A stretch of 64,000 bases of DNA. Source: Copromyces sp. CBS 386.78 (Eukaryota; Ascomycota; Sordariomycetes; Sordariales; Sordariaceae). A program made the translations under genes and the position numbers. The stretch covers positions 248,001 through 312,000 of the forward strand of contig MU839080.1 of the NCBI GenBank assembly GCA_030685235.1, read 5' to 3'. The stretch's first letter is position 1; the number at the start of each line of letters is the position of its first letter. The notes under the pieces were generated by a model. The model was not told the origin of the DNA. It did no database searches and worked only from the letters and a program-made list of their open reading frames with translations. This document shows, in pieces, positions 1 to 12,292 of the stretch.

Positions 1-2225
1 CTTTAAGAGACTGGATCAAGCCCCTTACAAGCCTAAAGGTATGGTTATCGGCACGACTCCCCGCGTGCTCGTTTTGTCGAATGGCATGGGCGACCCCAAC
101 CGTGAACCTGTATCCTGGGTCTCGATGGATGAAGATGGAAGGATCCTCGAACACGGTACCTTTACCAACTTGGCTCGTGATGAGAGTCAGCGTGAGGCCT
201 TGGCTGAGCTAGTCAGGCGTCGGCTACCTGATGTCATTGGCATCTCTGGTTTCTCAGCCGATACACACCGTCTCATCAAGGACGTTGAGGGTCTCGTCAG
301 TGAAAAGGGACTGGTCGGCCCCGAGTACGATGACACGGAGACAAACGAGTACCGCTCTGACCTGCTCGAGGTGATTGTCATTAACGATGAGGTCGCCCGT
401 TTGTACAAGGACAGCCCGCGCGCGGTTTCAGATCACCCGAGTCTCCACCCGATGACCCGGTACTGCATTGGTCTGGCTAGATATATGCAGAACCCCATGA
501 AGGAGTATGCGGCCCTTGGCAAGGATGTCACCTCTCTTCAAATCCACCCCTACCAGCAGTACCTTCCTCAAGCAAGGCTGCTCAAGCACCTCGAGACGGC
601 CATGGTCGACATGGTCAACCTCGTCGGTGTCGATATTAATGTGGCGATGCAAGACGCCAATACCGCGCATCTTCTTCCCTACGTCGCTGGTCTTGGTCCC
701 CGTAAAGCACAACTGCTCATCAAGGGTATCAACAAGAACGGCGGCGTTGTCACTTCGCGTGACGAGCTTGTCGGTGACCCCGAGCGACACAAGCTTCCGG
801 TCCTTGGCCCTCGCGTGTGGAACAACTGCGCCAGTTTCCTTTTCATCGAGTACGAGCCTACGAACCCTGAGTCTGACCCGCTAGACAACACTCGTATCCA
901 TCCCGAGGACTACGATCTTGCCCGGAAGGTGGCAGCCGATGCATTGGGCTTGGACGAGGAGGACGTCAAGGCCGAAACCGACGAGAACGGTGCTGGTGCG
1001 ATTGTTCGCAAGCTCTTCAAGGATGATGAGCAGGACAAGGTCAACGAGCTCATCCTAGAGGAATATGCCGAGCAGCTAGAACGCGAGTACCAACAGCGCA
1101 AGCGTGCTACTCTCGAAACTATCCGGGCTGAGTTGCAGGTTCCGTATGAGGAGCTTCGCAAGAAGTTTGAGAGCCTTACCGTTGACCAGGTCTTCACCAT
1201 GCTCACTGGTGAGAATCGCGACTCGCTCTGTGAGGGCATGATTGTGGCGGCCAATGTTCGGGTAGTGAAGGATGACTTTGCTATTGTCAAGCTGGACTGC
1301 GGCATTGAGGGACGCGTTGAGTCTCACGATGTTTCGTACCGCCACTCCATCAAGGATGTGCTCCATGTTGGGCAGGTCGTTCAGGCCAAGCTCATTGATC
1401 TCAACCGCAAGGAGTTTGTGAGCAAACTATCGATGAGGGATGAAGAAATGAGGCGACCATTCCGCAGGCACTTTGACCACGGTCGCGACCAGTGGGATTA
1501 CAGGAAGGAGGATGAGGACAGGGAGGAGCTTCGCGAGAAGGACAAGGCCACGGGCCGTGCGCAGAGAGTGGTCAACCATCCTCTATTCAAGCCCTTCAAC
1601 AGCACCCAGGCGGAGGAGTATCTGGGCAGTCAGCCGTCTGGCGAGGTTGTTATCCGACCTTCTAGTAAAGGTAACGATCATCTCGCCATTACCTGGAAGG
1701 TGGCGGATGGCGTGTTCCAACATGTCGACGTGCTCGAGTTGCAGAAGGAGAACGAGTTCGCTGTCGGCCGAACCCTCCGGGTGGCCGGCAAGTACACATA
1801 CCAGGATCTGGACGAATTGATCGTGGACCACGTCAAGGCCATGGCCAAGAAGGTGGATGAGCTCATGCAGTGCGACAAGTTCCAGAAGGGCTCCCGTAAT
1901 GAGACTGGTAAGTTCACTTGCTCATTGACCTTGTTCATAACCCAGATGCTAACCAACAATAACAGAGAAATGGCTCACCACCTACATGGACGCCAACCCC
2001 AACCGGTCAACCTACGCCTTTTGCATTGACACCAAGCATCCCGGTTACTTCTTCCTCTGCTTCAAGGCCAGCCGAAACTCCCGAGTTAACGCCTGGCCTG
2101 TGCGCGTCATCCCTCATGCGTTCGAGCTCATGAAGAGCCAGTACCCAGATGTGAGAGCCCTCTGCAACGGCTTCAAGCTCCGGTACCAGAGTGAGATGTT
2201 GAAGCAGCAATCGGGAGGCAGATAG
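1..2225 (+). CDS. spt6: Transcription elongation factor Spt6, C-terminal part (5' end outside window)
   Basis: The reading frame is already open at base 2, so the gene begins upstream; about 721 C-terminal residues are visible. Exons are <1..1907 and 1966..2225. The 58-nt GT-AG intron has a CTAAC branch site, and splicing restores the SH2 frame (ending in EKW-LTTYM). Domains in order: YqgF/RNase H-like fold (from [11 protein letters not shown]), helix-hairpin-helix ([16 protein letters not shown]), death-like domain, S1 RNA-binding domain (around bases 1230-1440), then the tandem SH2 pair (from HPLFKPFNS to the end). Spt6 is a histone chaperone that travels with RNA polymerase II, and its tandem SH2 binds the phosphorylated Rpb1 linker. 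The order and spacing match yeast Spt6, with no lesions seen. Yeast Spt6 is about twice the visible length, so half lies outside. Confidence 0.96.
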
Positions 2226-4055
2226 TGCTGCAGTACGTCTGGGGACGCGGCCGTGATTTGCAATTAACGGACTGGGTTTTCGATGGGTTCTCGCTTGATT
2301 GGTTATAGGTTCTCGGGTTGCAATGGAAAACAGTCTCGTTCTCTCTGTCTGGGACTTTGAAGAGGCAGCGCATTTGTTCATTGAGGGATAGACTCTTTTT
2401 AACGTATTTACATCAGATTGGGGTCATGGATGATGAGACGTTACCAAAAAGCCGATATAGTTATTAAATGGTTATTGGGAAGAACGTATGTTTTAAAGTA
2501 CAGTAATGAAGAGTTACACAAAAAAGGTTTATCTGGCATTGCTTGGAATGATTGGAAATTGTTTCCTTGCGTTCGACGTTCCATCGTCTTGATGTGCCAA
2601 TGCCTGTTTAAACAACTTAAAGACATGCCTTGGCGATACATAACCGAGAAAGTTCCAACAGGTTTGACTGTCCATCGAAAGCATTCGTGACCTCATCGTG
2701 CCTATACGTGGAGCAGAGGACTGGCTACCTACTATCATCATCATCGAAATCACTGGAAACCAAATAGATCGTTGTGTTGAACCCAGCAAAACACCGAAAG
2801 ACAAAGAAAACGGGCAACAACATTTGGAACTTTGGAGACCGACATGCAGGATGACAGCACAAAATACAAATGCCGAGTTTGCCGACACTTCAATCCACTT
2901 CTAGCCAATCAAGGCCGCAGGAATCCTGTAAGTACGGTAAGCCGCTGTATAAGGCTGAGCGCTAGGCAACCTCCAGCATGTTGGGGTGACCATGCATCAC
3001 GGCATGCTATGCCATGTTTCTCGGTGTGAGATGTGCAGATGTGTAAACCCGGACCAGACCAGGTGTGAAAAATACTGAACGGAAAGAATATGATGTAAGG
3101 CCGGCGGGCCGGGCGACGACGGCAATCGGAGGTTGATGGAGATGGCCGAATGTCGGGGCGGGAGTGTTTCCCCCCTGGAATGTTCTTCGCAGGCACAGGC
3201 GGTCTGAACACAATTGACGGGCAAGACGGGAAGGCCCCTGTCGGTTGCCAGGGCGCACTGGTGAGTGCTGCGTGATTAGTTGTCGTTCCCCACACCCTCC
3301 AATACCTCTACTGCCTGTGGTTGGGCTGTTTGTTAGCTCGAGACCTCATGTCAACTTCCATAGGTGTTTTTGTATGTGATGGTTTTGTTTTCTTGGATAA
3401 TCAAAGCATAGTATTACCTTGAATATATCATATAGAGTGTTGTTAAATAGTTCTTCGAGCCTTACCAAGCCATTTCGCTTGACCTTGTGGGCTCTGGGAC
3501 AACACGGGGTGGGTTTCGTACAGCATACTAGGAGTAGCGGATTAACAGACACACCAGCATTCGATTGTACCTCTACGGTACCTTAATTCCAGGGCCCCAC
3601 TTCAAGGTACCGTCCAACGGGTTCCTGCTGTCTGACCGAAAAGGCACTGCCTTGTCCGCGCTGTCACTGCCACTGCTGCCGCTGACATCCCCGGGTCCCA
3701 GCCTCTCCCGACGTTCACCACCTTTTCCCTCCTTTCGATCGCATAACATCAACAAGACCCCTAGTCCCCTACCACCGCATTGGAGCTTTGGCTGATGGGT
3801 CGCTTCCATCACCAACCCATCCATTGATCAAGGAACCTCCGTCTCCGACTCTGCAATCCTCAACACGACTGCTGAAGAGGCGGACAGGGAGGCTACACTA
3901 ACAAACAGCTGACCTCCGACTGCCTATAGGGTATCACGATCAGACCTCGACTTCCCTCACTGTCGCATTGACAATTCGTCCGAGCTAAACCCTTCCCTGC
4001 ATACGCCATATAAATATAGTACGACACCTAAGCTCCTGATATCAAGTCCACAGCC
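2226..4055. other. Intergenic region spt6-osh3
   Basis: About 1.8 kb without a supported gene. Short frames on both strands have no recognisable domains, plausible introns or codon pattern. The last 500 bases are pyrimidine-rich and probably hold the osh3 promoter and leader. A TATAAATA sequence at 4009-4016 lies about 40 bases before the osh3 ATG. Confidence 0.5.
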
Positions 4056-7000
4056 ATGGCGGGCATCGAGCAGCTCGAGATTCACAGCAAGGTACGCTCC
4101 CTGACACAAGCTAAGCTTCTATAAACTTCGCGAACGGGAGGTGCTGACCGACGAATCGCTCTTCACCCCTATAGTCCTACATTGTGCGATGGGTCAAGGT
4201 CGAGGAAGGCCACACGATATCATGGAGTGTTCAGCCACACAAAAAGTCCATGTACGAATACCTACAAATCCTACCCATAACACCTCCCCGTCTCGTCCCT
4301 CTTCACCGACTCGCTCCAGCTCGGAACAGTTCGCTGATCATTCAACCAACACAACTACAGAAACTTCGCCATCGTTAAGCACCCAGGAACTGGCGGTACA
4401 GCTGCCGGCTCCCAGACCTTCGAGGCCACTGCCACCCCCGAAAACCCACCCACCGAGGCCGGCGTCTCCGATGCGAAAACAGGCCTGTTCAGGAGAGATG
4501 CCAGCACAGCGCAAGATCAGCTAGCCAAGAAAGGCTTCATACCCATCAAATGGCACGGCAAATGCGAGGCCGACAAGGTTACAGTGGGCACATACGACGT
4601 CACCAGTGCTGGCATGTACGGTCTCGTCTTGGACAACACCTTCTCCAAGCAGACGTCCAAGACGGCCACCTTCGTCCTCCTGACATACCCTACCGGCGCA
4701 CCGCCCCAGACTGCCCACCATCTGCCTACCGTACAAGCTGGGTCCGGCTCCAACGCCAGCAGAACAAGTCTAGGAGGCGGTGCTACTCCACGAATTGGCG
4801 CCACCAACTCCGACTCGGTCGATAGTCTGCACAGTCATGTCGCTGGTGGTCGCAGCCGTGCTGTCTCCAATGCGAGGAGCGAGAGCGCATTTGTACCGGG
4901 CGCAACTTACCACGTTGGTGTGCTGCTCAAGAGACGCCGCAAGAAGGGTCAAGGTTTCGCCCGGCGCTTCTTCTCCCTCGACTTCACGACTTGCACGCTA
5001 TCCTACTATCACAATCGCAACTCGTCTGCCCTGAGAGGAGCTATCCCGTTGAGCTTGGCCGCCATTGCCGCTGACGAAAGACGGCGCGAGATTACTATCG
5101 ATTCTGGCGCCGAGGTCTGGCACTTGAAGGCGTCTAGCCCGAAGGAATTCAACGACTGGGCCAAGGCTTTGGAAAAGGCCAGTCGCATTGCCCGCGGTCT
5201 GGAGACCCTCAACAACGGCGCATCCCTCGGCGTTGACAGACCGGCCTCGCGACCCTCCACCAGCGTACCCAGCGCACAGCAGGAGGACGAAAGAGAATGG
5301 ACGCAGGTTGAGTCCTTGGTCAGCAGGATTGTAGGAACAAGAGATGCGCTCAGACGGCTGGTTAAGGATATGGCTGCCGAGAAGCAAGGGCCTGGTGTTA
5401 GTCAGGCCTCGTTGCTCTCACCTAATACGCCGGCGATTGCGGAGGACTCTGAGACCTACTTCACTCCTTCGACGGAACCGCGCAGGCCGTTTTGGAAGCG
5501 CAAGACTAGCAATGCTTCGCCGGGCGCGCAACCAGGCGTTCAGGCAACGACTGGAGCTGCTCTGGCTGTGCCATCGCCAGCCAGTGCGGCGGCCGTTAAT
5601 AGCGGTGCCAGCGCTGGGGAGGAGCGGAACACCTACGATAACTGCGCTGCTCTCTTGAGCGATTTGGATTCTGTTGTGGTGGAGTTTTCGCAGCTGCTGT
5701 CTAAGAATAAGCGCCGAAGACTCCCTTCGCAGCTGATGGCCCCTAACCTGATGCCTGCGGCGTCTAGAAAGAGCTACGAGTCTATGGCGTCTACTGTCGA
5801 TGAGTTCTTTGATGCTGAGGCTGGTGAGACGGGCGCCGGGGGGCAGAACCAGGTTATGCTTATTCGTCAGAGCGAAGAGGATACACCCGCCTCAGATGCG
5901 GAGGAGGTCGATATCCACGACTCTTCATCAGTCTCTTCGGTGGAGGAAGAGGGGGAGTTTGAAGGCGTTGGTACAGAGAATCATGACAGTTTGTTCCCCG
6001 TCAAGCCGAAGTCTCTGGCGCCACTACCTATCACAGACACGGTTACCAGACGCACGACGATTCCGGCTGCGCAGGTGCCGCCTCCCAGTCTCATTGCGTT
6101 CGTCCGTAAGAACGTGGGCAAGGATCTTAGCACGATCAGTATGCCCGTTTCTGCGAACGAGCCGTTGTCACTGTGCCAGCGCATGGCAGAACAGGTCGAG
6201 TACGGCCAGCTTCTCACGGAGGCTGCCAAGAAGACTGACGCCAAGGAACGTCTTCTGTATGTCACTGCCTTTGCCGTCTCCCAGTTCAGCAACGGTCGTG
6301 CCAAGGAGCGTGCTACGCGCAAGCCCTTCAACCCTCTGTTGGGTGAGACCTACGAACTGGTGCGCTCCGAGAACGAAGTACCCGGTGGTTTCAGAGTGCT
6401 AGTCGAGAAGGTCTCTCACCGTCCTGTCCGCCTCGCCGTGCAGGCCGACAGTGCCCTCTGGTCCTTGTCGCAATCTCCCGCTCCTTCCCAGAAGTTCTGG
6501 GGTAAGAGCGCCGAAATCACCACTGAAGGCCGTGTGCGCGTGAGCCTGCATCTCCCCGACGGCACGGACGAGCTCTACAGCTGGCACATCGCCACCGTCT
6601 TCCTCCGCAACGTTGTCTACGGCGAGAAGTACGTTGAGCCCGTCGGCAGCATGAACGTCAACAACGAGACTTCAGGCGCCAAGGCTGTCGTCGAGTTCCG
6701 CTCATCCAAGGGCATGTTCGGCGGCCGAGGCGAGGAAGTTCACGTTGAGACCTTCGGTCCAGATGGGTCCAACACCGGCCAGACGCTCACGGGCACTTGG
6801 ACGAGCAGTCTGAAGACGGCCCCCGGGGGCAAGGAGATCTGGAAGGCGGGCAGCCTAGTTCCCAACGCGGCGAACACGTACGGATTTACCACCTTTGCCG
6901 CATCGCTGAACGAGATCACGCCCTTGGAGAAGGGCAAGCTGCCGCCTACGGATAGCAGGCTGCGTCCCGACCAGCGGTTCCACGAGCAAGGAGATCTGGA

Positions 7001-7226
7001 TTCTGCTGAGGAGTGGAAGGTCAAACTGGAGGAGGCGCAGAGACAGAGGAGGAAGGAGATGGAGGAGAGGGGAGAGGAGTATAAGCCGAAGTGGTTCGTC
7101 AAGGTGGCTACGGGCCAGGACGGTGACGAGGTGTGGAAGTTGAAGGGCGGGAAGGAAGGGTACTGGGAGGAGAGGGCGAAGGGGGGTGGACAGTGGACGG
7201 GGGTGGTGGATATCTTTTCGGGGTAA
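4056..7226 (+). CDS. osh3: Oxysterol-binding protein homolog Osh3 (GOLD-PH-FFAT-ORD)
   Basis: Exons 4056..4091, 4175..4251 and 4361..7226 give 992 residues. The first two short exons were found from GT-AG borders that keep the frame. An N-terminal GOLD domain (residues 1 to about 130) contains YIVRWVKVEEGHTISWSVQP. A PH domain follows (about 220-320, GVLLKRRRKKGQGFARRFFSL). EFFDAEA near residue 519 is a near-consensus FFAT motif that would bind the ER protein VAP/Scs2. The ORD lipid-transfer domain (about 620-992) has the family signature FNPLLGETYEL and EKVSHRP. GOLD plus PH plus FFAT plus ORD is the yeast Osh3 architecture, a PI4P sensor at ER-plasma membrane contacts. The usual His-His PI4P contact reads His-Arg here. 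Confidence 0.95.
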
Positions 7227-7968
7227 ATCTGGTGCATGGCGATTTGATGATGGATTTGATGGGGAATCATTTGAGAGGAGTGAGGAGTGAGGAGGTAATA
7301 TCTAGTATCTAGTGCAGTGTACCTATTGAAAAGCCAGCCAGCCAGCCAGCGAGCGTGCGAAGAGCGAAGCATGTTATGCTTTTTTTTTTTTTTTCGGTTA
7401 TTATACCTTTACTGAGTATCAGTATGAATCTTGGACGAACACAAAGGGGGGTTGTTGACTGGCAAGTGCAGTGATGGAGGTGCACAGGATGTGATGCTGT
7501 AATAAGTAGCCGTGATGTCCGAACGAATCCACCGAAGGCCGAGCTCATGCCGTTGCAGTCCGCGGGAGAAAGTGGGGAAAATGGACCGGGCCCGATGGAG
7601 GGAGGGACGGAATTGAGCCAAATTTTGAAAAGCATTCAGCGCTCGAGAAACATCAACAAAGAGTGGCCCGTGCTCGCCGATACTACCTCTCAACACTTTC
7701 CGATTTCAGTCACTCTTTGGCGCGCATCTTCTCCACGGTCTTTTTTCCCGGAGTATAGGTACATGGCCGAGACGAGATTGATAATACGGCCATAACACCT
7801 GACGACGATCACCGAAATCCCGCGATAAGCTCACACAGCAGCAGAAGCCAGACGAAGCAGTGTCAGCTTTACCCGAACCAGCGCAACGCGACAAAGGACG
7901 AAAACACGCACCGATCCACACGGCGGCCGCGAGGAAAGCGCCGTACGGAAATGCCCGTGTTATAGCCA
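7227..7968. other. Intergenic region osh3 to PPR-like gene
   Basis: Holds a short CCAG microsatellite (7334-7350) and a 15-base T run (7380-7394), probably within the osh3 3' region, followed by the promoter and leader of the next gene. No gene is supported. Confidence 0.4.
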
Positions 7969-10900
7969 ATGTCCCTGGGAGTCAAACAGCTATGGAGAGT
8001 CTTGTCGAATTCCGATGGCGCTCGCGGGCTCTCCCTGATTCCTAGGGAGTGTACCCCAGCACTAGCAGCTAGAGCAGCTCCCACCACCAGATCTACTCTT
8101 CGCGCCCTCCACCACAGCCGCCCGTCGCTTCTTTCCGACCAGTCTCAGTCTGAGGACATACCCAACAGTCATGGCGAGGTCGAGGCCGAGGTCGGCGCTG
8201 TGCGCCGGCAGGATACTATTACTGAGGTACACGACTCTGGCGAATACCCCGCCCCCGCCCCCGCCGCCCAAACACCAACGGAACCATCACCAACATCACC
8301 ACCCCGAGAAGCTCAAGAACGAGCTCAAATACGAGCATGGAACGTCCAAGACTACGAGGACCATTTATCTCCGGCCAAACCCAAGCGAGCTCGAGGCCCC
8401 AGTCTGGTCAACCGTCTGGCCAAGTTTCCGGTCCGCGCCCATCCCGCGCTCGAATCCGTCTTCGTCAGACCCGTCACCGAATATCCCGACCAGTACGAGA
8501 CACGAGGGAGCGTGAGGACACACATGAAGGACAATGCCCGCCAAAAAAAGCTTTTGGGAACGAGAGAGTCTACCAACCAGGTAGATTGGCGCGTCACCCT
8601 CCGAAACCTCCTCCAATGGACGCCCAGACACCTCCCCGAGCAGTTTGCCGACACCGTCAAGGTGATTATACCCCGCGAGACCGCGACCCGACTCTTGGCC
8701 GACAACGAGTACAGCATGTGGGATATCAAGTCTCGGACCGGCTGCGGGATGAAACTGTACAGGTTTGGGGACGCCGGTTATGAGGTAGGCACCGAGGACG
8801 ACGACCCATACTTGATCATTGACGGCCACCACCACTCGGTGAACACCGCCATCGATGAGATCTTGAGCGTGACAAGAAAAGTCACCATTATCTCCCGGAC
8901 CCTAGACACGGAGGAGGTGCTATGGGACGGCAAAGTAGACGGCGAAGACCTCTCCCTCCCCGCGCCCAGCGTAGTCGTTTCCGCCCGCCGCATCCCCTCT
9001 TCGCGGGCGCCTTACAACGTGAACATCCGCGCCGACGAGTTCCCCAAGCCGGAAGAATGGACCCGCAAGACCTTTGAGGAATACGTCGACGCCCTGATCA
9101 AGTCCCGCATGCCGTCCGGCCTGGCCTCCAAGCTCTACCCCGAACACGGCCGGCATCAAATGGCCGTCATCGAACAGCTTGTCGCCGTCTTCAATGACGA
9201 AGCCGCCGCCCCGTTCGTCTCCAACGCTGCCTTCAAGATGGCCCTGCACTACATGGCCCGCGGCGGCGAGACCTGGCGGCCCGAGATGCTTTCGCTTTTC
9301 AACTACGCCCAAAGGGGACGCATGCAGCTAGACGTCGAAGTGTTCAACATCCTCGCCGAAGCGGCCGTCAAGACCCGCTCGCTATACCGTTTCAACTGGG
9401 TTCTATACCTGATGGCCACGAGCGGGTACCAGCCCAACCTACGCACTTGGATTCTAGCCCTACGCATGTTCGAAGCAGAAGAAGTCAAGCGTTACGTCTT
9501 GCAAGCCATGAACGACAGGGGCCTATTCAACGCCCACGGCGCCCCGCGCATGATCGCCAACGAAATGGCTCCCCATGATGCGTACCGCGCCGTCCAGCTG
9601 AGATGGGACGTGCCCACCTTCCTGGCTAAGCAGGATGAGCTCTACGGCGGCGGCGGCGAGAGGAACTGGGTTTCCATCGACGTCATCAACAAGATCATTC
9701 ACGTGTTTGGGTCCTACGCCAAGTTCGCCGAGATCCGGGAACTGCTGGATCTGATCTCCACCGGCCAGCTGGTTGCGTACCCAGATCAGGTCACGGTTAA
9801 TACTATACTTACGCACTGCAAGGCGCAGAAGAAGCTGGACTTGGCGGTCGAGTTCATCCAGCTGTTTGAAAGCTACAACGCTGTCAGCAGCAGCAGCAGC
9901 GACAACAAGACTCCCTTGTTGAAGCTGGAAGATATGGCTTGTGACATGCTCTTCAACATGGCTAATTGGCAAAAGAAGCCGCACGTGTTGAGCACGATCT
10001 GGCGGTATGCCCACCTGATCAACGCTACGACCTCCGATATGCGGCAAAGGGGGATTGAGATGATGGCGATGGACGAGACCGAACTGAAGAAGGAGAAGTT
10101 GGTGAGAAGACTCAAGCTAGGGGATGAGGAGAGGGTGCAGTTTTTGAGAAATCTCTTGCTGGGCGAGTTTATTCAGGCGAATGGCGGTGAGGAGGTGTGG
10201 GGGAAGGTTATTGCTGGTATGGCTAAGGGAGAGCAGGAACGCCAGCGGGAGATGAAAGAGATCATGGCCGCCGAACAGGAAGAGGAGACACCGACCTCGT
10301 TGGGAGATTGGTTCCAGTCTCAGCTTCCCGTGGACGACTCCTCCAGCCCAACAACACCCCCATCATCAACATCATCGGAATCTCCCTCATCAAGCCCATC
10401 CGAGCCATCCCAATACATCCCCAACACCAGCACCCCCCACTCGGAATCCCAACCCCGGTCCTCCTCCTCAGAACTAGAACCGCCAGCTAGATGGGGTGCC
10501 CTCTACGGCTCCTTCCGACGCTGGTCCTTCACCACCCAATTCCTCAACCTCGAGCCTTCCGGGTCCATCGGTTCCCTCCTCGCGCAAGCCCTTGACCGCG
10601 ACCGCGAGCTTCACCTGGCTCTCATGGACCCGGAACGGGGGTTTGACATTAAAGAGCTGATGACGCCGATCGAAATTCCCACCAAGCCGAGAACCGAACC
10701 GGCGTTCGAGAAGGTGGGCAAGTTATTCAAGGCTACTAGTACTAGACGGGAACTTGAACGCAGGTCGTCCTCCGCCGGGTTGATAAGTATGAAGAGGGAG
10801 GTGGCAAGGAGAGTTTATAAAAAGAGTGGTGAAGGAGGGGATGTGAAGTTTGGCGAGGTGCAAGAAGCGATTAGGAGGCAGGCTTTGGCTAAGTGGTTTG

Positions 10901-11565
10901 GTGGTGGTAATGGTGGTTCTGGTGTTGAGGTTGGTGCTGTTGCTGCTGCCGCCAAGAACGCCAATGTTGACGGCGAGGAGGAGACGACGACGGCGGCGGT
11001 GGTGGCTGCTAAGTCCAAATCTCCTCCTCTTCCTTCGAAGTCAAAGAAGATCGCTGCTACGGTTGAGGCTGCTGCGGTTGAACTTGGCGGCGGGTCATCG
11101 TTACCAGAACAGGTTCTTCTCAAGGAGGACAAAAAGGATGATGAAGAAAAGAAGGCAGCAGCAACCTCAGACTCAAGCACAAGCAAATCCAACCCCAAGC
11201 CCAAAACAACACCGGTACCAGTGGCGGAAGCGGAAGCGCAGGAGGGGACAACAATACCAACAACATCAACGCCACAAACACGAACACCAACACCAGCAGA
11301 AGCACAGAAGACATCACCACCGCCACCTACAACAACAACAACAACAACAACACCACCGCCGGTGACATCATCGCCACCACCGGCAAAGACATTCACAAAA
11401 TCATCAAATAAAGAGGCCAAGACCAAGGAAGAAGAAGCCGGCGGCGTTGAACCACCATTATCGTCGGCGGCGTTGTCAGCAGCGTTGTCAGCGTTGTCGT
11501 CATCCTCGGAGAAGAAGACGAAGAAGGAGAAGAGGGTTAAATGGGAGGATCTGGCTGACCTGTAA
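7969..11565 (+). CDS. Large mitochondrial PPR-like RNA-binding protein
   Basis: Single-exon frame of 1198 residues. The start at 7969 gives a basic, Ser/Ala/Arg-rich leader (MSLGVKQLWRVL, then RSTLRALHHSRPS) typical of a mitochondrial presequence. Around residues 205-310 is a segment resembling a KH fold: a hydrophobic strand, a helix, GCGMKL in the GxxG position, then LIIDGHHHSVNTAIDEIL. Residues about 350-700 are helical repeats with PPR character (for example FNWVLYLMATSGYQPNLRTW and FGSYAKFAEIRELLDLI). The C-terminal 400 residues are low complexity, with Ser/Pro, Lys/Glu and a poly-Thr run encoded by an ACA microsatellite (11327-11352). I infer a role in mitochondrial RNA stability or translation, comparable to Pet309/Cya-5-type factors. 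I do not recognise a specific ortholog. Confidence 0.8.
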   Translation: MSLGVKQLWRVLSNSDGARGLSLIPRECTPALAARAAPTTRSTLRALHHSRPSLLSDQSQSEDIPNSHGEVEAEVGAVRRQDTITEVHDSGEYPAPAPAAQTPTEPSPTSPPREAQERAQIRAWNVQDYEDHLSPAKPKRARGPSLVNRLAKFPVRAHPALESVFVRPVTEYPDQYETRGSVRTHMKDNARQKKLLGTRESTNQVDWRVTLRNLLQWTPRHLPEQFADTVKVIIPRETATRLLADNEYSMWDIKSRTGCGMKLYRFGDAGYEVGTEDDDPYLIIDGHHHSVNTAIDEILSVTRKVTIISRTLDTEEVLWDGKVDGEDLSLPAPSVVVSARRIPSSRAPYNVNIRADEFPKPEEWTRKTFEEYVDALIKSRMPSGLASKLYPEHGRHQMAVIEQLVAVFNDEAAAPFVSNAAFKMALHYMARGGETWRPEMLSLFNYAQRGRMQLDVEVFNILAEAAVKTRSLYRFNWVLYLMATSGYQPNLRTWILALRMFEAEEVKRYVLQAMNDRGLFNAHGAPRMIANEMAPHDAYRAVQLRWDVPTFLAKQDELYGGGGERNWVSIDVINKIIHVFGSYAKFAEIRELLDLISTGQLVAYPDQVTVNTILTHCKAQKKLDLAVEFIQLFESYNAVSSSSSDNKTPLLKLEDMACDMLFNMANWQKKPHVLSTIWRYAHLINATTSDMRQRGIEMMAMDETELKKEKLVRRLKLGDEERVQFLRNLLLGEFIQANGGEEVWGKVIAGMAKGEQERQREMKEIMAAEQEEETPTSLGDWFQSQLPVDDSSSPTTPPSSTSSESPSSSPSEPSQYIPNTSTPHSESQPRSSSSELEPPARWGALYGSFRRWSFTTQFLNLEPSGSIGSLLAQALDRDRELHLALMDPERGFDIKELMTPIEIPTKPRTEPAFEKVGKLFKATSTRRELERRSSSAGLISMKREVARRVYKKSGEGGDVKFGEVQEAIRRQALAKWFGGGNGGSGVEVGAVAAAAKNANVDGEEETTTAAVVAAKSKSPPLPSKSKKIAATVEAAAVELGGGSSLPEQVLLKEDKKDDEEKKAAATSDSSTSKSNPKPKTTPVPVAEAEAQEGTTIPTTSTPQTRTPTPAEAQKTSPPPPTTTTTTTTPPPVTSSPPPAKTFTKSSNKEAKTKEEEAGGVEPPLSSAALSAALSALSSSSEKKTKKEKRVKWEDLADL
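11327..11352 (+). repeat. (ACA)n microsatellite inside the PPR-like gene
   Basis: A run of ACA codons encodes consecutive threonines in the disordered tail, directly before a proline run. It is likely length-polymorphic between strains and does not break the frame. Confidence 0.8.
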
Positions 11566-11817
11566 ACCGCCAAAGGTAAAAGGGAAGAGGATAGATAGCA
11601 GAGGATGTGTGTGGACTTGGTAGTGTAAAATAGCGTTTTGTACAACAGTATAGTATCGATCATATTGGGTTCTTCTCAAGGAGCGGAACAGGATGGGGAA
11701 ATTATCTACGTACCGTGCGATATCTTGCGTAAGTGTAGAAAATGTGTGCTGAGGTATGTACGTAGGTACGTAACATATGTATGAGTAGATGAGTTAGGGG
11801 TTGGTTGGGAGTTCATC

Positions 11818-11840
11818 CTGTCTGTCTGTCTGTCTGTCTG
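11818..11840. repeat. (CTGT)n microsatellite
   Basis: Five to six perfect tetranucleotide units in the 3' flank of the PPR-like gene. Confidence 0.85.
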
Positions 11841-12292
11841 CTTGGGTTGGCCATTCTGTTCCACGTATAAGCCTATGTGCTCCTGTGAGTGATTATTACA
11901 GATATCTCCATTCGAAACAACAGTCCAGCTGACTCCCCAAAGCCAGTAGATAGGTAAGGTACTTGGGAATATTTCCGTCGGGGACTCGGAGGCGGAGAGA
12001 GGTGGAAGAAGAAGTCCACTCTACTTAGGTTACTTCCTTCGTCTGCCTAGACTTTGAAAATAGGCTTCAACTTTCGGCCCCAAAAAGCAGGGGACCCGGC
12101 CCGCTCCGCTCGGTACACTACATACACTCTTACCCTAACGAGCCTGGAACGTTCGTTAGCAGGGGACTTCACAACACACCCTGTTCAACTCAACCATAAA
12201 TCCACCGAATTTCATACAAAAACTTGGTATCAAACCGATGCGCTTCGAGAGCTTCAGATAAAAAGAAATGGAGAACCAAGGAAAAAAAAAAG

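Noticed and set aside
10815..11663. 282-codon minus-strand frame opposite the PPR-like gene
   Set aside because: It is the complement of the low-complexity tail (Val/Gly/Ser/Asp runs), produced by simple repeats in the real gene.
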